13,179 bases of DNA from an uncultured Dialister sp. (GTDB taxonomy: Bacteria; Bacillota; Negativicutes; Veillonellales; Dialisteraceae): positions 1-13,179 of the forward strand of contig UQQQ01000054.1 of assembly GCA_900543165.1 (NCBI GenBank), read 5' to 3'. The notes beneath the pieces were generated by a model. The model did not search any database. It was given only the letters and a program-made list of their open reading frames with translations, and was not told where the DNA came from. Positions 6,353-12,858 of the stretch are shown one piece after another. Positions within the stretch are counted from its first letter, which is position 1, and each line of letters starts with the position of its first letter. Both the position numbers and the translations under genes were made by a program.

Positions 6353-7625
6353 CCAAAGCGCGCTCGCTGCCTTCTACAGCCTGCCCTGTCCAAGGACTAT
6401 CAAGGGAACGCGTTCAAACGCGCCCTGCGCGATGCGCAAAGGAACATCGTAAATGGGGACCACTCTGGGCAAAAGGCAGCAGCATCAGCGCCATTTCAAA
6501 GGGCAATGTGGAGATGGTAGAGAGCCATTGACGTGGCCACTCAAGAGAGATCGATATTTTGCCAAACGAACCGCTCGTACTGAGAAGGCGAGAGCCTAAA
6601 TGGACGGGGCAATGTACCAATATGCCCATGATCCCGACTACGTGGCTTTCAAATGGAAGCTATCGAACCGCCATTCATGCGATGACATTTGTGACCTGTA
6701 CGCCCGTGCAGACCTTTGGGGGATGGGCGAGGGCATTTTCCCGAAAGACAAGCTCCCGAAGCTGCCAGTCCATCCAAACTGCATGTGCCGTGTAGTTCCC
6801 ATATTTCACGGATCCATGCGAGTGACAAGCGAAACCCCGAAAGACAAGACGCTTGCCGGAGGTCTCGCCTACATCATGAGCCTTACAGAGATGCAACGCC
6901 ATTCACTTCTCGGGGTGAATGGCGCGAAGGAAGTCCAGAATGGAGCCAGCTGGAAGCAATACGCGAGGGGTTATTCTGATGAAGTGATGGAAGGTAGGCT
7001 CGAGGTAGCGCAAGAATATAAGATCCCGGAGTATGGAAGAATGGAATACGCGGGCTTGTATAATGGGAGAATGCTGATGACACGACCGGTGCTAAATTCA
7101 CGATATAACATATTTGTTTCCGAAAAATTGGTCGCTAAACCGAAGATGATTCATGAAATGGAAAGGCAATTAAGTGAGAGCACAAAGATCATTGGGGTTA
7201 AAGATATTGAAGATCTTCCCAAAATCATCATCGAAAGCGCTAATCAAATGGGGAACAGATTGGGATCGTTTTCCGCCGCGGCTAACAGGTTAATAATCAA
7301 TGAATTGGTACTTGATAGCTAGTGGGCGGCTAGGTACTCCGGCATGCAAGGCTCGCTGAAGGCCCAAAAATTAGCCACGATTATTCATGAGCTGTTTCAT
7401 TGGAAGGATGCCAGATGGTATATAAGAAAGTATGGAACCATTCTTGATAACGAAAAATACATCGAAAAGTTATGTGAGTTATATCGTGGGAAAGTTGCCG
7501 ATCTGATTAAGTCAGGGTATAATATTGATGAAATTAGCATGTACGCAGCGCAAATGAGAGCGCTTGGTCGGTATGACGAAGTAATGACTGAGTATAGGAC
7601 GCATGAGGTCTTGAAAGGGCGGTGA
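6353..7625 (+). pseudogene. broken phage MuF/head-morphogenesis protein with C-terminal zincin domain
   Basis: This is the remnant of a phage minor head protein (Mu F / SPP1 gp7 type, a portal-associated capsid protein). The intact piece at 6600-7322 carries the family signature HPNCMC. Upstream, family-like blocks lie in different frames: DYQGNAFKRALRDAQ (from 6395), AISKGNVEMVE (from 6490), AIDVATQER (from 6524) and RYFAKRTARTEKARA (from 6552). It needs at least three frameshifts, has an in-frame TAA at 6597-6599 and lacks an N-terminus. The frame reaches TAG at 7320-7322 and continues unchanged to TGA at 7623-7625. That last part contains IIHELFHWKDA, an HExxH zinc-peptidase motif. MuF proteins with variable C-terminal toxin domains are a known class of phage-borne polymorphic toxins. 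I infer this was one, now inactive. Confidence 0.8.
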
Positions 7626-7630
7626 GGATT

Positions 7631-7792
7631 ATGCCGGTAGCTCGATTTTCTGATAAAGTATTAAAAATGTGGGAAACACTGAAACCGTATATAGGAGTTC
7701 CTGGAGGGCTAAAGGATGATGCCCCGCCAGAGATCAAGGAGCTCTATAAAGAGTACAGAAAGCAGGTTCTGAAAGAGGCCTGGCTCGATTAG
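7631..7792 (+). CDS. small hypothetical protein (53 residues) after the zincin-MuF remnant
   Basis: The ORF starts MPVARFSDKVLKMWE and ends KEAWLD. It is hydrophilic, with a predicted C-terminal helix (EIKELYKEYRKQVLKEA) and no signal or membrane segment. GGTGAGG at 7621-7627 lies three bases before ATG; this is close spacing but usable. The start is 6 bases past the stop of the MuF-zincin remnant, and a terminator begins 13 bases after its own stop, so it was the last gene of that transcript. Its position matches an immunity gene for the toxin domain or a small phage gene; nothing in the protein decides between them. It is undamaged, unlike its neighbour. Confidence 0.55.
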   Translation: MPVARFSDKVLKMWETLKPYIGVPGGLKDDAPPEIKELYKEYRKQVLKEAWLD

Positions 7793-7804
7793 TACAACGG
7801 AATA

Positions 7805-7833
7805 AAAGCACTTGCAAATGCAGGTGCTTTTTT
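7805..7833 (+). terminator. terminator after the phage remnant
   Basis: AAAGCACTTGC (7805-7815) pairs with GCAGGTGCTTT (7820-7830) around an AAAT loop with one G-T wobble, followed by Ts to 7833. Confidence 0.88.
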
Positions 7834-8050
7834 ATTGCCTTTCCAAAGGGACGGGAGCCCTGCCGCAGGCGTTAAAGAACGGCCTTTTTATTGGGATAGA
7901 AGCCCCCAAAGTGAAGAACACAGGAGGTTCTTATTATGACATGAGCAGAAGTGTACGAAGCATCAGGAAAGCAGGGCGGCCTCCGGGAAGATGAAGGAGT
8001 GGATTCGGCAAGTATTTTTTATATTTTTCCATCCGAAAGCCCTGCATATC

Positions 8051-8059
8051 TGTTATAAT
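8051..8059 (+). promoter_or_regulatory. extended -10 promoter of the acyl-CoA dehydrogenase
   Basis: TGTTATAAT is a perfect extended -10 (TGn plus TATAAT), 72 bp before the start codon. The -35 region (ATCCGA, 8031-8036) is poor, as often happens with extended -10 promoters. Confidence 0.6.
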
Positions 8060-8131
8060 AATGGCAATATAGCAATATTTTAAGGGGAAGCCCTGGCAGA
8101 AGAAGCACTTTGATTTCATGGAGGAACAAGA

Positions 8132-9268
8132 ATGAACTTTACATTAGATGCAAAGCAGCAGGAGCTGGTAAATCTGGCGAAGGAAATCGCACAGAAGGAG
8201 ATCGCGCCGCGCGCTCTGCACATCGACAAGAGCGGTGTCATGGATCCGGAGCTGCTGAAGATTTTGAAACAGTCCGGTATGACTCAGCTGGCTGTCCCGA
8301 AGGAATATGGTGGAGCAGGACTTGATCTTTTGACGGGTGCGATGATCAGTGAAGAACTCGCAAAGGGCTGCGCCGGTACTGCGACTGTTTGTGCTGCCAA
8401 TTCGCTCGCTTCTTTCCCGATCCTTTTCGCTGGCAATGATGAACAGAAGAAGGAATATTTTGACTGCCTGAATAACGGCGGGATTGCCTGCTTCGCACTG
8501 ACGGAACCGGGAGCAGGTTCTGATGCGGGCGCGGTATCTTGTAAGGCAAAGAAGGTCGATGGCGGCTATGTCCTGAATGGTACGAAGTGCTTCATCACCA
8601 ATGCGCCGATCTGTGACAAAATCACACTCTTTGCCAATACCCGTGAGTCGGGCGGCATCCGTGGCCTCACCGTTTTCACTGTCGATAGAAATACGCCAGG
8701 CGTCTCCATCGGCAAGGAAGAGGACAAGATGGGGATCCGTGCTTCCGCTACATCGGAGATCATTTTTGATGATTGCTTCGTTCCGACAAGCGCCCGTATC
8801 GGTCGTGAAGGCATGGGCTTCCGCATCGCTATGCAGACGCTTGAAACATCCCGTCCGGTCGTCGGTGCGATTTCTGTCGGTATCGCACAGGCTGCACTGG
8901 AAAATGCCATCCACTATGCACACCAGAGAAAGCAGTTCGGTCAGAAGATCGCTTCTTTTGAAATGGTACAGGAAATGATCGCCAATATGGTCACTAAGAC
9001 AGAGGCAGCACGCGCGCTTGTCTACAAGGCTTGCTGGCTGAAGATGCAGGGAGATAAGAGGGCGTCCATGTTCTCCGCTATGTCGAAGTGCTTCGCTTCG
9101 GATACAGCGATGGAAGTCACCACGACAGCGGTGCAGGTCATGGGCGGTAATGGGTACTCCCGTGAAAATCCGAATGAAAAATACATGCGTGATGCCAAGA
9201 TCATGCAGATCTATGAAGGAACGAATCAGGTACAGCGCCTCGTCATCGCAAATGAAGCTCTATATTGA
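8132..9268 (+). CDS. acyl-CoA dehydrogenase, butyryl-CoA-dehydrogenase-like
   Basis: This FAD flavoenzyme interconverts short-chain acyl-CoA and trans-2-enoyl-CoA and normally exchanges electrons with an electron-transfer flavoprotein. The 378-residue length is typical. Family signatures are LTEPGAGSDAG at 123-133, GIRASATSEI at 201-210, YAHQRKQFGQ at 262-271 and the C-terminal IYEGTNQVQR. Glu362 there is in the position of the catalytic base of short-chain and butyryl-CoA dehydrogenases. GGAGGA at 8120-8125 supports the start. It is monocistronic, with its own promoter and a strong terminator; etfAB and other beta-oxidation or butyrate genes are not adjacent. Composition matches the core genes, so it is probably native. 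Chain-length preference (butyryl versus branched or longer) cannot be read with confidence. Confidence 0.93.
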   Translation: MNFTLDAKQQELVNLAKEIAQKEIAPRALHIDKSGVMDPELLKILKQSGMTQLAVPKEYGGAGLDLLTGAMISEELAKGCAGTATVCAANSLASFPILFAGNDEQKKEYFDCLNNGGIACFALTEPGAGSDAGAVSCKAKKVDGGYVLNGTKCFITNAPICDKITLFANTRESGGIRGLTVFTVDRNTPGVSIGKEEDKMGIRASATSEIIFDDCFVPTSARIGREGMGFRIAMQTLETSRPVVGAISVGIAQAALENAIHYAHQRKQFGQKIASFEMVQEMIANMVTKTEAARALVYKACWLKMQGDKRASMFSAMSKCFASDTAMEVTTTAVQVMGGNGYSRENPNEKYMRDAKIMQIYEGTNQVQRLVIANEALY

Positions 9269-9277
9269 TCACAGGAT

Positions 9278-9321
9278 AAAACGGGTGTGTGAAAGCAGAA
9301 GGCTTTCACACACCCGTTTTT
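9278..9321 (+). terminator. terminator of the acyl-CoA dehydrogenase
   Basis: A perfect 19-bp stem (9278-9296 with 9302-9320) has an AGAAG loop. The right arm ends in a T5 run, so it can also work in the opposite direction. Confidence 0.93.
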
Positions 9322-9485
9322 GCATGACTGAACTGTAGGAAAACACGGATGCAATCGGAGAGTTTGACTTTACATGTGCTTTCAAACACGCTTCTTAAGT
9401 AGTTCGCAATTCGCGATTCCTTTTGCCTTTCATGGAAATATATGAGAAATCGAACATTATTGGGATAGGGGTTAGGAAGACATTT

Positions 9486-9517
9486 AATGCACAGTACACT
9501 GGCGTATACTATGCATT
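9486..9517. promoter_or_regulatory. imperfect dyad (possible operator) upstream of hxsA
   Basis: AATGCACAGTACAC and GTATACTATGCATT are reverse complements at 12 of 14 positions around a 4-base centre. The dyad lies about 60 bp upstream of the hxsA -35, where a regulator could bind. No regulator gene is linked in the window. Confidence 0.35.
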
Positions 9518-9574
9518 GTCCACATTTTGCCTAAATATAAATTTCGGTGGGGGTTGCATATAGAATTAAAGATA

Positions 9575-9602
9575 TTGACTAAATGAACTTTGGCAATATA
9601 AG
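9575..9602 (+). promoter_or_regulatory. candidate hxsA promoter
   Basis: TTGACT (9575-9580), a 16-bp spacer and TATAAG (9597-9602) lie about 45 bp before the hxsA ATG. TAAGAT at 9599-9604 with an 18-bp spacer is an alternative -10. Confidence 0.5.
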
Positions 9603-9647
9603 ATTATAAAAGATTATTTATTATGCAGCTCAAGAGAGGTGATTAAA

Positions 9648-9923
9648 ATGAAAATTATTGGAAAATTAGGTACATTATTGTTTTCGTTAGGACTTGTATC
9701 GGCGGGTACGCGTGTACAAGCAACACCAGCAGATATGGAAAAGTTTTCTAATATTACAGATACTACCCCCATTATTTTACAAGAAAATATGAGTCAGCAA
9801 ATTTCATTTGAGAAACATTTGAATTTTTCGAGTGAGCTATTTGATAATGCTATGGGAGTTTATCAAACTTCTCATTATTCGCATACCTCCCACAGGTCTC
9901 ATTATTCTCATTATTCTTCTTAG
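9648..9923 (+). CDS. hxsA: His-Xaa-Ser repeat protein HxsA (precursor peptide)
   Basis: This is the presumed substrate of the Hxs system, 91 residues. The N-terminus (MKIIGK, then LGTLLFSLGLVSAG) is a signal peptide with a likely cleavage after VQA (residues 23-25), so the product is probably exported. A polar middle section follows. The C-terminus has five tandem H-x-S tripeptides at residues 76-90 (HYS, HTS, HRS, HYS, HYS) and a final Ser. The ATG at 9648 is preferred over the in-frame GTG at 9639 because GAGG (9636-9639) is 8 bases before it. hxsD, hxsB and hxsC follow on the same strand after an attenuating terminator. The family name follows the defined His-Xaa-Ser system; modification of the repeats by HxsB/HxsC is inferred, and the mature form is unknown to me. 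Confidence 0.9.
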   Translation: MKIIGKLGTLLFSLGLVSAGTRVQATPADMEKFSNITDTTPIILQENMSQQISFEKHLNFSSELFDNAMGVYQTSHYSHTSHRSHYSHYSS

Positions 9924-9936
9924 TATTAACACTTTT

Positions 9937-9968
9937 AAACAAGCTGCTTTATTGTGGCTTGTTTTTTT
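9937..9968 (+). terminator. attenuating terminator between hxsA and hxsD
   Basis: AAACAAGC (9937-9944) pairs with GCTTGTTT (9957-9964) over 8 bp with a 12-base loop, within a seven-T run (9962-9968). It is weak to moderate in strength, so it could stop most transcripts after the precursor while letting some reach the maturation genes. Confidence 0.75.
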
Positions 9969-9982
9969 ATAGGAGATTTTTT

Positions 9983-10297
9983 ATGGAGTGTATAAAGGAA
10001 ATACAGGATGGTTATGAAATTATTTTATCAAAGAGACTTTATGAACGGGAAGCAATAATCTCTTTAGCATATAAATACAGTGGCCGTTTTGCAATATCAC
10101 TTGATTCAATAGATAGTGAATATGTAAGTTTTAGTGTAAGGAAGCATAGCAATTTATCAGAACCAAGTAGAGATGATATAGAGAAAATTCTTGCTGACTT
10201 GCTGGATGAACAACTTAGGTTGGAAATTTTGCGAAGAACAAAAGAAATTCGAGATATTATTTATAAAAAGGCATTTGAACCATTGAAGGTAAAATGA
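9983..10297 (+). CDS. hxsD: His-Xaa-Ser system protein HxsD
   Basis: HxsD is a small protein found only with the paired radical SAM proteins HxsB and HxsC. Its role is not established to my knowledge; acting as a peptide-recognition or scaffold partner is an inference. The 104 residues have a beta-rich N-terminal half and a helical C-terminus, DLLDEQLRLEIL-RRTKEIRDIIYKKAF (72-98), the most family-like stretch. It has no signal peptide, so it is cytosolic. The ATG at 9983 is chosen over the in-frame TTG at 9959 because AGGAG (9971-9975) sits seven bases upstream and the TTG lies inside the terminator. It ends one base before the hxsB ATG, which suggests translational coupling. Confidence 0.85.
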   Translation: MECIKEIQDGYEIILSKRLYEREAIISLAYKYSGRFAISLDSIDSEYVSFSVRKHSNLSEPSRDDIEKILADLLDEQLRLEILRRTKEIRDIIYKKAFEPLKVK

Positions 10298-10298
10298 T

Positions 10299-11764
10299 AT
10301 GAAAACCATACAATATCCATATTTATTTGAAACGTTTGATGACTCATTTCTATTAATCAATATGGTGGGAGAGCATATATTTTTATCCCCTGATGATTTC
10401 GAGTGCTTAATTTCGGAAAATTATGATAAATTGACGGAAAGAGCCAAAATCGGTTTATATAGCCATCATTTTATTAGTTCCGCGGATAATAAGGACTTAG
10501 TAGAAAATTTATTGGCAGTGAAATTAAGGAGTAGAAAAGATTTTTTACGATATTTTACAACTTTGCATATGATCGTTTTAACTTTGCGCTGTAACTGCCA
10601 TTGTGATTATTGTCATGCTAGTTCTAAAAATCTAGTTTCTAAAGAAACAGATATGTCCTTGGAAACCGCAAAGCATGTACTTGATGTGATTTTGCAATCG
10701 CCTTCATCTGAAGTTAAAATTGAATTTCAAGGCGAAGAGCCATCTTTGAATTGGACTGTTCTTGAATTTTTTGTTTTAGAAGGAGAGAAAAAAGTCAAAG
10801 AAGGATTAAAGAAAAGCATTTATTTTGTGATTTGTACTAATTTAATTAATTTGTCTGATGAACAAATTGAATTTTGCAAAAATCATCATGTAGAAATATC
10901 GTCTTCTTGTGATGGCCCTAAATTTTTTATGACTTACATCGACATGCATTAGATGGTTCAAGTGCTTATGAACATTTTATTAAAATATTACAGAAGGTTC
11001 GAAAAATTAAGGGGGATAATAGCGTCAATGCTTTATTGGCCATAACCAAAGATAATTTACATCATTTACCTGAAGTTATTGATCGTTATATGAAACTTGG
11101 ATTTCGTAATGTTTTTTTGCGTGCGCTTAATCCTTATGGATATGCAAAACAGAATGAAGCACAATTGGGCTATTCTTTAGAAGAGTTCGTACAAATATAT
11201 AGAGATGCATTGGAATATATTTTTACAATTAACCAGAATGGGACATTTTTTGCGGAGTCTTATGCTGCTCTAATATTTGAGCGAATCATGACTCCTTTTT
11301 CTACCGGATTTGTAGATTTGCAGTCTCCTACGGGAGCTGGAATTGCGGGTGCTATCTATTATTATAATGGTGATGTATATCCATCTGATGAAGGGCGTAT
11401 GTTGGCAGCTATGGGCGATTGTCATTTTAGGATGGGAAATGTATATTATGATGATTTTAAGACAATTTTCTCATCGAAAGTAATGAAAGATTTAGTACAA
11501 AATAGTTGTGTTGAATCTATGCCCGGATGTTCTACTTGTGCATGTAGCCCATATTGTGGTGCAGATCCTATTCGGTATTATACAGAATCTGGCGATTTAA
11601 TGGGGAAACGATATGATAGTGGATTTTGTAGAAGAAATAAGGGCGCAATAAAAGTTATTCTTGATATTATAAAAGAAAATGATCCTAAGAAAATCGCAAT
11701 TCTTTGGTCATGGGTTCAGAAACGGCCTTTGGAGGATTGGCAATGTGGCAAACACGAGGAATAG
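10299..11764 (+). pseudogene. hxsB: His-Xaa-Ser radical SAM maturase HxsB, frameshifted
   Basis: One of the two radical SAM enzymes of the Hxs system. The N-terminal half (10299-10952, 217 residues) has Cys98-x3-Cys102-x2-Cys105 (RCNCHCDYC) for the [4Fe-4S] cluster that cleaves S-adenosylmethionine. The C-terminal half reads in the -1 frame to 11764. It has a Cys-rich end (CSTCACSPYCGADP, then FCRRN) like auxiliary-cluster domains. The break is at a T6 run, 10923-10928; adding one T restores DGP-KFF-YDLHR and one 488-residue protein, a normal length. GGEP, which contacts SAM, is GEEP here (codon 146, 10734-10736). So it is either a decaying gene, a sequencing error, or one rescued by slippage. 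Its 3' end overlaps hxsC by 22 bp. Confidence 0.87.
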
Positions 11765-12858
11765 GTACAAATATAACCAAACCAATTATTGCACGCTTCT
11801 CTAAGAAAAAAATAAATTGGTGGGAGATATTTTCAGAAAAAACAATAGGACTTTACACAAATCCTAAAGCAGGGAAACATTTGGCGGTAAGTTTGTCTGA
11901 TCAGGCAATTGATGGATATGAATATCCGATGGTATCGCGCGTTCCTACGGCAGCACTAGGTGAACTTAACGAAGGCGACATATTGCAAATTATGCCAGAC
12001 GGAAGAATATTGCGTGTGTATAATATTCAATCGAAGCAAAATGTTTTATTTATTACAGAAAAATGTAATTCAAGGTGTATCATGTGTCCGCAGCCGCAAA
12101 AACCTATTGATCATGATCAGGAGGTTTTGAAGATATTATCTCTTTTACCAAGGGAAAGTGTAAGAGAAATTTGTGTAAGTGGAGGAGAACCAACTGTTAA
12201 TGCCAATTTTACTAATGTTATGAAGACATTGGCAAAGTTTCCTAATGTAGATCCTATGGTATTAACAAATGGAAGACGATTTAGTGATTTTGAGTTTACC
12301 AAAAATGTTATTGCGAATGCGCCTTTCAATACGCAATATGCAATTCCTTTGTATTCGGCTGTTCCCGAAATCCATGATTCTATTGTCGGTGCTAAAGGAG
12401 CTTTTAGAGAAACCATCATGGGATTACATAATTTAGCAAAATTTAGAATCCCTGTGGAAATCAGAATCGTATTAACTAAGCAAAATATTACAGGATTGGT
12501 TGATTTAGCGGATTTTATAGGATGGAATTTACCAATGGCTGTTCATGTTGCCTTTATGGGAATGGAAATACATGGACGAGCAGACGATAATAAAGGAAAA
12601 GTTTGGGTGGAACCTGCTAATTATATGCAGGAATTAACTATAGCTGTAAAAAATATAGCACATAGAAATATCCCTGTGTCAATCTATAATTTACCATTAT
12701 GTCTATTGCCAAAAGAATTATGGCAATATAGTAAAAGGAGTATATCCGATTGGAAGCAGGAATATCGAGTGGAATGTGAAGGCTGTACTCAACAAGATAA
12801 TTGTGGAGGCTTTTTTACCACTTCTGTAATCATTCCCCATGGGATTCATAGATTATGA
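11743..12858 (+). CDS. hxsC: His-Xaa-Ser radical SAM maturase HxsC
   Basis: This is the second radical SAM enzyme of the Hxs pair, 371 residues and apparently intact. The N-terminal region (about 1-98) lies before the radical SAM core. FITEKCNSRCIMCPQPQK carries Cys108, Cys112 and Cys115, and an intact CVSGGEP motif is at 144-150. The C-terminus has CEGCTQQDNCGGFF, with Cys345, Cys348 and Cys354 as likely ligands of a further iron-sulfur cluster. The ATG at 11743 is chosen because GGAGG (11731-11735) is seven bases upstream; the in-frame TTG at 11704 has no such site. The 22-bp overlap with hxsB suggests coupled translation. The reaction is unknown; the H-x-S repeats of HxsA are the inferred substrate. 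Confidence 0.9.
   Translation: MWQTRGIGTNITKPIIARFSKKKINWWEIFSEKTIGLYTNPKAGKHLAVSLSDQAIDGYEYPMVSRVPTAALGELNEGDILQIMPDGRILRVYNIQSKQNVLFITEKCNSRCIMCPQPQKPIDHDQEVLKILSLLPRESVREICVSGGEPTVNANFTNVMKTLAKFPNVDPMVLTNGRRFSDFEFTKNVIANAPFNTQYAIPLYSAVPEIHDSIVGAKGAFRETIMGLHNLAKFRIPVEIRIVLTKQNITGLVDLADFIGWNLPMAVHVAFMGMEIHGRADDNKGKVWVEPANYMQELTIAVKNIAHRNIPVSIYNLPLCLLPKELWQYSKRSISDWKQEYRVECEGCTQQDNCGGFFTTSVIIPHGIHRL

Larger units (their letters stand above)
7793..8131. other. gene-free stretch between phage remnant and acyl-CoA dehydrogenase
   Basis: Besides the terminator and the acyl-CoA dehydrogenase promoter it holds AGGAGG followed 10 bases later by ATGACATGA. That could start only a two-residue reading, or a 17-residue one from the second ATG. 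An open frame from 7812 starts inside the terminator hairpin and is not convincing. No RNA gene or further repeat was recognised. Confidence 0.4.
9322..9647. other. gene-free stretch upstream of hxsA
   Basis: This is the change-over from core-like to AT-rich sequence. It contains TTCGCAATTCGCGATTCC at about 9402-9420 (two degenerate copies of a short word), the imperfect dyad at 9486-9517 and the hxsA promoter. No coding sequence or RNA gene was recognised. Confidence 0.45.

Noticed and set aside
7320..7322. Amber codon read through (for example as pyrrolysine) in the MuF-zincin frame
   Set aside because: The same gene also has a TAA and at least three frameshifts upstream, so ordinary decay explains it.
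7812..7994. 60-codon open frame after the phage remnant
   Set aside because: Its start lies inside the terminator hairpin at 7805-7830 and has no ribosome binding site.
8144..8923. 259-codon open frame on the - strand inside the acyl-CoA dehydrogenase
   Set aside because: It is the antisense shadow of a clearly conserved enzyme, and its translation resembles no family.
10920..10928. Programmed -1 ribosomal frameshift in hxsB
   Set aside because: AAATTTTTTA lacks a good X-XXY-YYZ heptamer in the required frame, since the first slip codon would be ATT against a Phe tRNA. No clear stimulatory structure was seen, and programmed shifting is not known to me in this family. Polymerase slippage or error is simpler.
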